From an uncultured beta proteobacterium (lineage in GTDB: Bacteria; Pseudomonadota; Gammaproteobacteria; Burkholderiales; Burkholderiaceae_B), in the NCBI GenBank assembly GCA_903894155.1, contig CAITPF010000381.1:1-33841 (forward strand): a stretch of 33,841 bases of DNA, in the 5' to 3' direction. Within the stretch, counting starts at the first letter, position 1; each line of letters begins with the position of its first letter. The notes under the pieces are model-generated. The model saw nothing but the letters and a program-made list of their open reading frames with translations. It ran no database searches and was not told the origin of the DNA. Positions 8,114-15,606 of this stretch are shown here, in pieces. The position numbers and the translations under genes are program-made.

Positions 8114-8885
8114 CCTCCTGGCGCGCCAGTTGCGCCTCCTCACGGATCAGCTCCAGCACATGGCGCTTGATCTCGTTAAAGGCTTGCGTCGTGGTATCGC
8201 GCGGGCGCTCCAGGTGGATATCGATGCTCTCGCGAATGCGCCCCGGGCGGTGCGTCATGACCACCACGCGACTGCCGAGGATGAGCGCCTCGTCGACGCT
8301 GTGCGTGACGAACACGATGGTGCTGCTGTAGCGTTGCCAGATCGAGACAAGCTCTTCCTGCATGTCGAGCTTGGTCTGCGCATCGAGCGCTGCGAAGGGC
8401 TCATCCATCAGGATCACGGCGGGGTTTTGAAGAAGGGCGCGCGCGATGCCCACGCGCTGGGCCATGCCGCCGGACAGCTCACCGGGGAAGTGGTTCTCAA
8501 AGCCAGTGAGCTTGACCGCATCGATGAAGGGCTGCGCAGCCTCGCGGCGGGCGGCCTTGCTGTGGCCGGCGAGTTTCAGGGCAAACGCGACGTTGTCCCA
8601 CACCGGCAGCCATGGCATCAGGTTCGGTTGCTGGAACACCATGCCGCGATCGGCGCCCGGCCCGAGAATCGGTTTGCCGCCCACGCGGACAACGCCGGAG
8701 GTGGGCTTTTCAAAGCCCGCGATCATGTTGAGCAGCGTTGATTTGCCGCAGCCGCTGGGGCCCAGCAGGCAGACAAGTTCCATCTTCGGAACCGCGAGCG
8801 TGATGTCGTCGATCGCCAGCATATCCTGGCCGCGCTGCGGGTCGCGGAAGACCTTGACGATGTCGTTGAGTTCGATGAATGACAT
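8097..8885 (-). CDS. ABC transporter ATP-binding protein (nitrate/sulfonate/taurine type)
   Basis: A complete 262-residue ABC ATPase of the SsuB/TauB group. It has Walker A GPSGCGKST, Q-loop MVFQQPNLMPW, signature LSGGMAQR, Walker B VILMDEPFAALD and switch His in FVTHSVDEA. It energises import through the permease encoded 3 nt upstream. The stop codon lies within a 13-bp tandem repeat, and the last residues GPMA come from a degenerate repeat unit. About 200 bp separate it from the downstream catabolic genes, on the same strand. Confidence 0.95.
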   Translation of the reverse strand: MSFIELNDIVKVFRDPQRGQDMLAIDDITLAVPKMELVCLLGPSGCGKSTLLNMIAGFEKPTSGVVRVGGKPILGPGADRGMVFQQPNLMPWLPVWDNVAFALKLAGHSKAARREAAQPFIDAVKLTGFENHFPGELSGGMAQRVGIARALLQNPAVILMDEPFAALDAQTKLDMQEELVSIWQRYSSTIVFVTHSVDEALILGSRVVVMTHRPGRIRESIDIHLERPRDTTTQAFNEIKRHVLELIREEAQLARQEAGPMA

Positions 8886-8888
8886 GGG

Positions 8889-9707
8889 TTAGGCCCTCGC
8901 GCCCTGGACTGTGCCCGAGTGCTGCCAGCGCAGCAAGCGGTTCATGATGGCCTTGACGATCAAGTCGGTGAGGTAGCCGAGCAGCCCAATGCTGATCATG
9001 CTTGCGATCACCAGGTCGTAGCGCAGGAAATAATAAGAGTCCCACAGCGCGTAGCCCAAGCCGCTCTTGACCGCGACCATTTCGGCGGTCACCGTCAGCA
9101 TCCACGCGCTACCCACGCCGATGCGCAGCCCCGCGAAGATGCTCGGCAGGGCGGCCGGCACGACCACAAAGCGCAGCAACTGGCTTTCGCGCGCGCCGGC
9201 CATGGCGGCGGCACGCAGCAGGTCGCGATTCACGGTTTTGACGCCATGGATCGTGTTCATCAGAATCGGGAAGAACGCGCCCAGAAACACCAGAAATATC
9301 GCAGGCTTGTTGGCAATGCCAAACCAAATGATCGCAAGCGGAATCCACGACACCGGTGGAATCGGGCGCAGCATCTGCAGCGTCGGTTCGATCATCCGCT
9401 CAGCCCAGCGCCACCAGCCGATCGCCACCCCCAGCGTGATGGCAAGCGCTGCTGCGATTACGTAGCCGGTGAACACCCGGGTGCTGCTCGCCAGCGCATC
9501 GCTCAGCCACCGCCCCGAGATATCCTGGGCCGATTCGTCGAACCCGAAGATCCAGTCGCCCCACGTCATGAAGACGCGCGAAGGCGCTGGCAGAAGCGCT
9601 GGCGGCAGGTAGCCGATACGCGCGAGGAACTCCCAGATCAGGAGCAGCAGCACGGGCACGGCGAACCGGCCCCGCTGCGCCCATGCGCGTGCGAGGGGAT
9701 TGGACAT
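8889..9707 (-). CDS. ABC transporter permease (SsuC/TauC-like)
   Basis: The 272-residue inner membrane protein has about six hydrophobic segments and the BPD_transp_1 signature. The EAA-like loop is AAAMAGARESQLLRFVVVPA, where it contacts the ATPase. It lies between its receptor gene (14-nt gap) and its ATPase gene (3-nt gap), the usual order for SsuABC-type importers. The class imports small organic anions such as sulfonates, nitrate, and pyrimidine or hydantoin precursors. The neighbouring hydantoinase genes favour a cyclic ureide or related nitrogen compound here, which is inference. Confidence 0.93.
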   Translation of the reverse strand: MSNPLARAWAQRGRFAVPVLLLLIWEFLARIGYLPPALLPAPSRVFMTWGDWIFGFDESAQDISGRWLSDALASSTRVFTGYVIAAALAITLGVAIGWWRWAERMIEPTLQMLRPIPPVSWIPLAIIWFGIANKPAIFLVFLGAFFPILMNTIHGVKTVNRDLLRAAAMAGARESQLLRFVVVPAALPSIFAGLRIGVGSAWMLTVTAEMVAVKSGLGYALWDSYYFLRYDLVIASMISIGLLGYLTDLIVKAIMNRLLRWQHSGTVQGARA

Positions 9708-9721
9708 TGTCGTCGCCCCGA

Positions 9722-10756
9722 TCAGTAGCCGAGCTCTTGGGGTGTCTTGCCAGTGATCGACACCAGAAAGCTGTAATCCATGTTCTTGGTGATGTCGGCG
9801 CTGACGTCACGCGAGATGTACTTGAGCTCCTTCATCATGTCGGCGATCGCAAGCGTCGCACCGCGGTACATGTTGTAGTCGGGGTAGGCGTTCTTGAGCG
9901 CCTCGGTGGCGACGCCGCGATCCAGGCCCGTGCCCTTGACGATGCTGTCGACCCAGCCGACCTTGTCCTTGTTAAGCATGTCGACGAGCGTCACGACTGC
10001 GGCGACGGTCTGGCGCACGGCCTCGGGCTTTTCCTTGATGATGTCCGAGCGGGTCACGATCAGGTTGGTCAGTTTGCCGGCGGCCTGGTTATACGGGAAG
10101 TTGAAGTGCTTGCCCACGCCGCTCAGGCGGATCTGCGAGGCGAACGGCTCGACCGTGCCGATAAGCTCGACCTCGCCGCGCTGCAGCGCTGCCTGGTGAT
10201 CCGCCGGGTTGGGGATGTTGACGAACTGCACGTCCTTCGTCGGGTTGATGCCGTTCTTGAGCAACTCGCCGCGCATATGCAGATCCTGCGCGTTGCCGCG
10301 CGAGGCGGCGATCCGGAAGGTCTTGCCTTGCGCCTTGAATTCGGCGATCAGTTTCTTCAGGCCATCCCAATCGTTGGCCGAGAGCGGGGTCGCCGCGGCG
10401 ACGAGCAATTCGGATCCGCCGTTGACCTGGCCCGAAATCGCCACCAGATCCATGCCCTTGTCGAGACCCGTGACGAAGTGCAGATAAGTCACCTGGGCAA
10501 TGTCCACGCTCTTGGAGACCAGCGCCGTGAGTGCGTCGTTACCCGAGACGAAGTTGATCGCCTCGATATCGACACCCTTGGCCAGACCCGGCACCAGCGC
10601 CATCGAAAGGCAGTGCGCGCACTTGGCATAGGCCATCTTGATTTTGGGCGCTGCCTGGGCCGAGGCCTGTAGCGGCATCATGAGGGCGAACACGAATGCG
10701 GTCAGGGCCGCAAGGCGGGCCCACAACGGGTGGATGAACGAGGACGAGCGGGCCAT
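9722..10756 (-). CDS. ABC transporter substrate-binding protein (SsuA/NMT1-like)
   Basis: The 344-residue periplasmic receptor has a signal peptide with the core AALTAFVFALMMPLQASAQA and likely cleavage near residue 34. The body is SsuA/NMT1-like, with the segments ALTALVSKSVDIAQV and GEVELIGTVEPFASQIR. An unusual CxxC pair occurs just after the signal peptide in AYAKCAHCLSM, and could form a periplasmic disulfide. The ATG is preceded by GGAG at 8 nt. It is the first gene of the minus-strand importer and probably of the whole downstream catabolic unit. The ligand is not known. The 224 bp upstream (10757-10980) contain no clear gene, and I could not identify a convincing promoter there. Confidence 0.92.
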   Translation of the reverse strand: MARSSSFIHPLWARLAALTAFVFALMMPLQASAQAAPKIKMAYAKCAHCLSMALVPGLAKGVDIEAINFVSGNDALTALVSKSVDIAQVTYLHFVTGLDKGMDLVAISGQVNGGSELLVAAATPLSANDWDGLKKLIAEFKAQGKTFRIAASRGNAQDLHMRGELLKNGINPTKDVQFVNIPNPADHQAALQRGEVELIGTVEPFASQIRLSGVGKHFNFPYNQAAGKLTNLIVTRSDIIKEKPEAVRQTVAAVVTLVDMLNKDKVGWVDSIVKGTGLDRGVATEALKNAYPDYNMYRGATLAIADMMKELKYISRDVSADITKNMDYSFLVSITGKTPQELGY

Positions 10757-10980
10757 TAGTGACTCCAGGGCGAACGGTTGTCGGTGCGAATTCTGGCTGC
10801 CGAAAAGGTGGCAGTCAGTCTTCCAGACGCAAATTCCGTGCCATGAAATACCTGAAGGCGATCATGGTGCGCAGGCGCGGGGTTCGGCGAACCATCCGTG
10901 GGCATGTAGGAGGGGCGGCGCCGGAGTTTTGCCCGATTTTGGTGCGCGCGGCGCGAGGGCGCACCGAACTGGTGCGAAAA

Positions 10981-11292
10981 CTAAGCCGCCATCGGCGCCG
11001 ACTGGACGCACATGGGGTGCAATTTGAATCGCTGCTGTGCCTGCCAGATATCGTAGGCGCTTTGCTGCGCCAGCCAGGCTTGTGCTGAGCCACCCCGCTC
11101 GATGCCAAGCCATGCTTCAAGACGTAGCGACATTTCGGGAGAAATTCCCGCATGGCCGTTGAGCAAACGAGATAGTGCGACACGCGAAACACCGAGTTGC
11201 AGCGCGGCTTGAGTGATGCTGAGCCCAAGGGCAGGCAAGACATCGTCGCGCAGGGTAAGCCCCGCATGCGGCGGATTGTGCATTTTCACCAT
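10981..11292 (-). CDS. higA: HigA family addiction module antitoxin (XRE helix-turn-helix)
   Basis: The 103-residue protein starts MVKMHNPPHAGLTLRDDVL, the typical opening of HigA/VapI antitoxins (HPGxxLRxxxLxPLGLS). A helix-turn-helix follows (SITQAALQLGVSRVALSRLLNG). The start at 11292 has AAGGA 7 nt upstream and lies 13 nt after the toxin stop codon. The antitoxin neutralises the toxin and, by family analogy, represses the shared promoter upstream of the toxin. The order toxin then antitoxin is characteristic of higBA. Confidence 0.9.
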   Translation of the reverse strand: MVKMHNPPHAGLTLRDDVLPALGLSITQAALQLGVSRVALSRLLNGHAGISPEMSLRLEAWLGIERGGSAQAWLAQQSAYDIWQAQQRFKLHPMCVQSAPMAA

Positions 11293-11305
11293 TTTGTTTT
11301 CCTTC

Positions 11306-11584
11306 TTAGTGGTAGTCCTGATAGTCAACCAACACGGCGTCTGTCCCGTCGAATGTGAATGTCATTCGCCAATTTCCGTTCACGGTAACGGAGTAGTGGC
11401 CGATTAAGTCTCCAACAAGCCCATGCATCCCCCAACCGGGGATGTTCATTCCGGACGAGTTCGAGACGACGTCAAGACGAGCCAATTGTCTCGCTAGGCG
11501 AGGCGCGTGCGCCGGATTGATGCCTGCTTTTGAACCGGACTCGAAAAATGATTTCAGCCCTTTATGCCTGAACGATTTGATCAT
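11306..11584 (-). CDS. higB: HigB-type toxin (RelE/ParE superfamily mRNA interferase)
   Basis: The 92-residue protein has the HigB host-inhibition family layout: MIKSFRHKGLKSFFE at the N-terminus, the middle segment RLARQLARLDVV, and NGNWRMTFTFDGTDAVLVDYQDYH at the C-terminus, quoted here in parts (NGNWRMTF, DYQDYH). Such toxins cleave mRNA at the ribosome. Length and motifs are complete, so it looks intact. Immediately upstream are two overlapping inverted repeats that suit autoregulation by the antitoxin. No transposase or integrase neighbours it. Confidence 0.9.
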   Translation of the reverse strand: MIKSFRHKGLKSFFESGSKAGINPAHAPRLARQLARLDVVSNSSGMNIPGWGMHGLVGDLIGHYSVTVNGNWRMTFTFDGTDAVLVDYQDYH

Positions 11585-11591
11585 TCAGCAT

Positions 11592-11617
11592 TGTATCGTG
11601 TAACTATACAGATTACA
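11592..11617 (-). promoter_or_regulatory. Probable autoregulatory operator/promoter of higBA
   Basis: Two overlapping inverted repeats lie 8-33 bp upstream of the toxin start: TGTAT (11592-11596) with ATACA (11606-11610), and TGTAA (11599-11603) with TTACA (11613-11617), each with a 9-bp spacer. On the minus strand a TATAGT hexamer inside this region could be the -10 box, though no good -35 was found. Overlap of an operator with -10 is typical of antitoxin repression. Confidence 0.5.
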
Positions 11618-11667
11618 TCAGATTTGGGTGCGCAGTAACAGCTTTTACAGAAGGCTAAACCTCAGCG

Positions 11668-12102
11668 CTATCGTGCCGCCTGCCCCAGTACCTGCTGAAT
11701 CAGCTCCTCAAGCTGCGCCGCAGGGAGGGCGCCTGAGACCCGCCCGAGTTCCTGCGTGCCGCCGAAGACGGCGAGCGTCGGGATCGAGCGGATATTGAAT
11801 CTGGCACCCAAATCCTGATTGGCCTCGGTATCCACCTTGGCGAAGACGAGTTGCCCGCCGTGCTTTTGCGCTGCGGCGGCGAATGTGGGCGCGAACGACC
11901 GGCAGGGCGCGCACCAGGGCGCCCAGAAGTCGATGATGACCGGGACTTTGGCCTGACCCATCAGCGCGGCGAGGCCCGTGGAATCGACCGCGTGCACGCC
12001 GGTGAAAAGGGGCTGGCCGCAGGCGCCGCAGGTCGGGCCGTCGCCGATGCGCTCATCCGGGAACCGGTTTGCTTTCTGGCAGTGGGGGCAGTTCAATTGC
12101 AT
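11668..12102 (-). CDS. trxC: Thioredoxin TrxC (thioredoxin 2, zinc-ribbon type)
   Basis: The 144-residue cytoplasmic disulfide reductase carries an N-terminal zinc ribbon with two CxxC pairs (Cys5/Cys8 in NCPHC and Cys25/Cys28 in TCGACG). A thioredoxin fold follows, with the active site WAPWCAPCRSF (Cys64, Cys67) and the cis-proline segment SIPTLAVF. The redox motif is WCAPC rather than the commoner WCGPC. The ATG at 12102 has AGGAG at 7-nt spacing, and a longer in-frame start at 12216 lacks support. It is monocistronic and diverges from the D-cysteine desulfhydrase-like gene. A sulfur or redox link between the two is possible but unproven. Confidence 0.93.
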   Translation of the reverse strand: MQLNCPHCQKANRFPDERIGDGPTCGACGQPLFTGVHAVDSTGLAALMGQAKVPVIIDFWAPWCAPCRSFAPTFAAAAQKHGGQLVFAKVDTEANQDLGARFNIRSIPTLAVFGGTQELGRVSGALPAAQLEELIQQVLGQAAR

Positions 12103-12263
12103 GATGGGCTCCTGTCGGGCAAACTGCCGACACGCGACCTGCGCTTGGCAGGACAAAAAAACTTTATTGACGAGACAATCGAAAACCTGTTGGTCATGCA
12201 CTACATGGCTGCGCAATGCCGCTTTTTCAAGTGCATCGGCCGTTTACGCTAAAGGAAGAATCC

Positions 12264-13280
12264 ATGGATCTGAGCCGTTTCCCCCGCCGCCGCTACTCCC
12301 AGGGCCCTTCGCCCCTTGAGTTCCTGCCGAACTTCACGCGAGCGCTCGGCGGGCCGCGAGTCTGGATCAAGCGCGACGATATGCTGGGCCTGGCGCCTGG
12401 CGGAAACAAGACGCGCAAGCTTGAGTTTCTGGTGGGCGATGCGCTCGCCAAGGGCGCGGATACCCTGATTACCTGCGGCGCACCACAATCCAACCACTGC
12501 CGCATCACGCTGTCGGCCGCGGTCAAGGAAGGCCTGAAGTGCCGGTTTGTCATCGAGGAGCGCATACCCGGCAGCTACAAGGTGGACGCCACCGGCAACA
12601 ATTTCATGTTTCGGCTGATGGGCGTGGAGTCGATCACGGTGGTGCCGGCCGGCAGCAACATGGCCGAGGCGATGGAAAAGGCCGCCGACGAAGTCCGCGC
12701 GCTGGGCCGCAAGCCCTATATCGTGCCGGGCGGCGGGTCGAACGCGATCGGCGGGCTGGGCTACGTGGATTGCGCGCAGGAGCTCCAGCAGCAACTGGGC
12801 GAAATGGGTCTGGGAATTGATCACGTGGTGGTCGGTTCGGGCAGCTCGGGTACCCATGGCGGGCTGGTGGCCGGGTTCCTGGGCAACAACATCCGCATTC
12901 CGATCGTTGGCATCGGCGTCAGCCGCGATCCTTCCGATCAGGATCCCCTGGTGCTCAAGGAAGCCCAGGCAACGCTGGATTTGCTGGGCGTCGATCTCAA
13001 GGTGCCCCGCGAAGCCGTCGTCAGCCACGGCGACTGGTGGCGCCCGAAGTATTCGGTGCCCAACCCGGCAATGATCGAGGCGGTGCAGATGCTCGCCCGC
13101 ACCGAGGCGATCCTGCTGGATCCCGTTTACACGGGCAAGATCATGGCGGGGCTGATCGGGCTGTCGCGCAAGGGCTATTTCAAGCCCACGGACAACGTGC
13201 TCTTCCTCCACACGGGCGGCGCGACCGCGCTGCATGCTTACGAATCGGTGTTGCTGGGCGATCCCCAGGCCGCGGCCTGA
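12264..13280 (+). CDS. D-cysteine desulfhydrase / ACC deaminase family PLP enzyme
   Basis: The 338-residue fold-type II PLP enzyme has the family N-terminus FPRRRYSQGPSPLEFLPN. The likely PLP lysine is Lys49 in GGNKTRKLEF. Other motifs are CGAPQSNHCR and the phosphate-binding region GSGSSGTHGGL. The family includes D-cysteine desulfhydrase (to pyruvate, sulfide and ammonia) and ACC deaminase, and other members act on related D-amino or sulfonated substrates, so the precise substrate is uncertain. The ATG at 12264 follows AAGGAAG. It heads a plus-strand group with a Bug receptor and a beta-hydroxyacid dehydrogenase, suggesting a small catabolic unit. The 161-bp gap to trxC should hold two divergent promoters, but no convincing -35/-10 pair was seen. 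Confidence 0.88.
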   Translation: MDLSRFPRRRYSQGPSPLEFLPNFTRALGGPRVWIKRDDMLGLAPGGNKTRKLEFLVGDALAKGADTLITCGAPQSNHCRITLSAAVKEGLKCRFVIEERIPGSYKVDATGNNFMFRLMGVESITVVPAGSNMAEAMEKAADEVRALGRKPYIVPGGGSNAIGGLGYVDCAQELQQQLGEMGLGIDHVVVGSGSSGTHGGLVAGFLGNNIRIPIVGIGVSRDPSDQDPLVLKEAQATLDLLGVDLKVPREAVVSHGDWWRPKYSVPNPAMIEAVQMLARTEAILLDPVYTGKIMAGLIGLSRKGYFKPTDNVLFLHTGGATALHAYESVLLGDPQAAA

Positions 13281-13287
13281 GTCCTGC

Positions 13288-13323
13288 TACAACACATACA
13301 ACATATACAACACATAAAACACA
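13288..13323. repeat. 9-bp tandem repeat, 4 units
   Basis: Four contiguous AT-rich 9-bp units (TACAACACA, TACAACATA, TACAACACA, TAAAACACA) lie in the 60-bp gap between the desulfhydrase-like gene (stop 13280) and the Bug receptor gene (start 13341). They end 17 bp before the start codon. Confidence 0.8.
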
Positions 13324-13340
13324 AGACGAGGGGACACATC

Positions 13341-14399
13341 ATGGGTGAATTCGGTCGTCGCCGGCTGCTGGCAAGCGGCGCCGCAGCGGTGCTTACGCTT
13401 GCGCTGCTTCCGGCATGCGCAACGGCGCAGCAAGCACAGTCGGGCGCCGGTTCGGGAGCCAGTAGCGCTTCGCCATCTGCTGCTGGAGCAGGCGCGGGAG
13501 CCGCGACGTTCCCCACGCGCCCCATCCGCATTCTGGTGCCGTTTACCGCGGGCAGCGGTTCGGATGTCTATGCGCGATTTTTCGGCAAGAAGCTCTCCGA
13601 GATTCTCGGCCAGCCCGTGATCGTTGAAAACAAGCCTGGCGCCGGGGGTGCGCTGTCGGTGCAGGCCATGCTGGCGGATCCGCCGGATGGATACACGATG
13701 ATCCTGGGCAGCAATTCGCCCATGGCGGTCAACGTGGTCACCGAAAGGAAGCTCGCCTATGACCCGGTCAAGGATGTTCGGCCGGTGTCGGGCATGACGC
13801 GGTCGATGGCCGTGATCATGGTGCCGCCGAATTCGCCGATGAAGTCGCTGCCAGATCTCGTGGCGCGCGGCAAGACGCCCCCGCCGTTGAATTCGGGAAC
13901 GTATTCGCCAGGCTACCAGCTGGCGGTCGCGCAGTTCACGGCACCTGCGGGCGTGAAACTGCAGAACGTCATGTACAAGGGGCTCTCGCAGGCCCTGACG
14001 GACGTCATGGGCGGCCAGGTCGACATGGCCGTGGCCGACGGCACCGGATCGACGACGTTGGCAGCCCAGGGCAAGGTGCGGGCGATCGCGGTGACAGGCG
14101 ACAGCCGGCATCCCGAATTGCCCAATGTGCCCACGCTCAAGGAAAGCGGCTATCCGGAAGCCGTGCATTACAGCTGGACGGCGTTCTGGGTTCCGGCCAA
14201 GACGCCGGATGCCGTGGTCAAGGTGCTCGCCGACGCAATGCAGAAGGCGCTTGCCCAGCCTGACGCCAAGGAGTTCGTCGTGAAGACCGGCGCCGAACTG
14301 ATGCCCTTTGGTCCCGAGCAAATGCGCACCTTCCAGCTTGCCGAGATCGAGCGCTTTCGCAAGGCCGCGCAGGCCAGCGACTTCAAGCCCGAAGACTGA
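13341..14399 (+). CDS. Bug family (TctC) tripartite tricarboxylate transporter receptor
   Basis: The 352-residue exported solute-binding protein has the Bug/TctC hallmarks PTRPIRILVPFTAGSGSDVYAR, quoted in part (RPIRILVPFTAGS), and PVIVENKPGAGG. The signal region begins GRRRLLASGAAAV, a twin-arginine-like pattern, and ends near LLPACATA, where the cysteine could be lipidated. A low-complexity Ala/Ser/Gly linker (about residues 31-54) precedes the mature fold. Such receptors bind carboxylates or amino acids, often as orphans without nearby TctAB membrane subunits, as here. It lies between an amino-acid lyase and a hydroxyacid dehydrogenase, with which it is probably co-transcribed. Confidence 0.93.
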   Translation: MGEFGRRRLLASGAAAVLTLALLPACATAQQAQSGAGSGASSASPSAAGAGAGAATFPTRPIRILVPFTAGSGSDVYARFFGKKLSEILGQPVIVENKPGAGGALSVQAMLADPPDGYTMILGSNSPMAVNVVTERKLAYDPVKDVRPVSGMTRSMAVIMVPPNSPMKSLPDLVARGKTPPPLNSGTYSPGYQLAVAQFTAPAGVKLQNVMYKGLSQALTDVMGGQVDMAVADGTGSTTLAAQGKVRAIAVTGDSRHPELPNVPTLKESGYPEAVHYSWTAFWVPAKTPDAVVKVLADAMQKALAQPDAKEFVVKTGAELMPFGPEQMRTFQLAEIERFRKAAQASDFKPED

Positions 14400-14453
14400 G
14401 CCGCAGCAACCGCGCAGGCAAGGGCGCGGCGGCAGCACAGCACAGCGACAGAA

Positions 14454-14597
14454 GGGCATAGCCGCACAACGACATAACCGCATAACGGCAGAACGGCAGA
14501 ACGGCAGAACGGCATAACAGCACGACGGCGTAACCGCACAACGGCGTAACCGCACAACGGCATCACCTCACAATCGCGTGTCCGCACATCGCGAGCA
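14454..14597. repeat. Degenerate 8-bp tandem array, about 18 units
   Basis: About eighteen contiguous 8-bp units fill most of the 217-bp gap between the Bug gene and the dehydrogenase gene. The consensus is CGGCATAA/CCGCACAA. Three adjacent units at 14486-14509 are identical (CGGCAGAA), and divergence increases on both sides. The period of 8 is not a multiple of 3, and the plus strand has stops, so it is not coding. The ribosome site AAGGA of the next gene begins just after the array. Confidence 0.85.
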
Positions 14598-14616
14598 AGC
14601 AAAGGATTCATCAGCA

Positions 14617-15510
14617 ATGAAACTGGGATTGATCGGCCTTGGGAACATGGGCTTTCACTTCGGCACGCGCCTGGCCGCAGCCGGGTTGAATCCGGTAGTC
14701 TTTGACGTCAACCCGCAGGCGCTTGCGCGCGTGGCAGGCAACGGCGCCCGGGCAGCCGCCAGCGCGCGCGCGCTGGCCGACGAGGCGGATACGGTGCTGC
14801 TGTGCCTGCCGATGCCCGCGATCGTGCAGTCGGTAGCGGCCGACATCATCCAGGGCAGCGCCGTGCGCACGATCGTCGATCTGTCGACGACCGGCCCCTC
14901 GGTGACCGAAGAACTTGCCGCGCAGGCGGCAGCGCGCGGCATCCGGTGGGTGACGGGGCCCGTGAGCGGGGGCACGACCGGCGCCGAAAAGGGCACGCTG
15001 ACCATGATGGTCTCGGGCGACGAAGCGGCTTATTTGTCGGCCAAGCCTGCGCTGGACGTGCTCGCGAAGAACATCCATTACCTCGGGGCGGCACCGGGCC
15101 TGGGGCAGACGATGAAGATCGTCAACAACACGTTGTGCGCGGTGTCGATCGTGGCGGCGTGCGAAACGCTGGTCTTCGGCGCCAAGGCCGGACTGGATCC
15201 GAAACAGATGCTGGAGGTCATCAATACCTCGAGCGGCCGATCGTTCGCGACCCAGGAGAAGGTGCCGCAATGCATCCTGAACCGGAGTTTCCCGATGCGC
15301 TTCACGACCGATCTGCTGCACAAGGACATCAAGCTGTGCATGGAGGAAGCCGAGAAGCTCGGCGTGCCAATGACAGTAAGCCCGGCCGCGCGTCAGTTTC
15401 TGGCCTTCGCCATCAGCCAGGGCGACGGGCCCCGAGACTACGCACACATCATTCGTCACATCGAGCAATGGTCAGGCGCCGAGTTCGGGGCTGCGCCGGC
15501 CAAGGAATGA
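14617..15510 (+). CDS. NAD(P)-dependent beta-hydroxyacid dehydrogenase (3-hydroxyisobutyrate dehydrogenase family)
   Basis: The 297-residue enzyme has the N-terminal Rossmann motif GLIGLGNMG. The substrate loop is TGPVSGGTTGAEKGTL (Ser117 region), and the catalytic Lys167 lies in GQTMKIVNN. The family oxidises or reduces 3-hydroxyacids such as 3-hydroxyisobutyrate, tartronate semialdehyde or glyoxylate derivatives. The ATG at 14617 has AAGGA 10 nt upstream. A GTG at 14578 would begin inside the 8-bp array and is rejected. It is probably the last gene of the unit beginning at 12264. Confidence 0.93.
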   Translation: MKLGLIGLGNMGFHFGTRLAAAGLNPVVFDVNPQALARVAGNGARAAASARALADEADTVLLCLPMPAIVQSVAADIIQGSAVRTIVDLSTTGPSVTEELAAQAAARGIRWVTGPVSGGTTGAEKGTLTMMVSGDEAAYLSAKPALDVLAKNIHYLGAAPGLGQTMKIVNNTLCAVSIVAACETLVFGAKAGLDPKQMLEVINTSSGRSFATQEKVPQCILNRSFPMRFTTDLLHKDIKLCMEEAEKLGVPMTVSPAARQFLAFAISQGDGPRDYAHIIRHIEQWSGAEFGAAPAKE

Positions 15511-15543
15511 TACAGTTTGTAACTTAAACGCTTAAGCGCGGTT

Positions 15544-15573
15544 GCAGGCGACGGCAAGCCTGCTGAGGCTTTT
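15544..15573 (+). terminator. Possible terminator hairpin after the dehydrogenase gene
   Basis: GCAGGC (15544-15549) pairs with GCCTGC (15558-15563) across an 8-nt loop. It is followed by TGAGGCTTTT, with only four T residues that are not adjacent to the stem. A perfect palindrome, CGCTTAAGCG, lies just upstream at 15529-15538. Terminator function is plausible but weakly supported. Confidence 0.3.
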
Positions 15574-15606
15574 GCGCGCCATAGCGAGTGCCATGAGGAA
15601 ACTATC

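Noticed and set aside
12216-12263. Longer N-terminus for the desulfhydrase-like gene
   Set aside because: The ATG at 12264 has AAGGAAG at good spacing, and the family N-terminus begins there.
13287-14555. 422-residue minus-strand frame over the Bug gene
   Set aside because: Its N-terminal Cys/Arg-rich repeat is the 8-bp array read backwards, and the rest is antisense to a well-supported gene.
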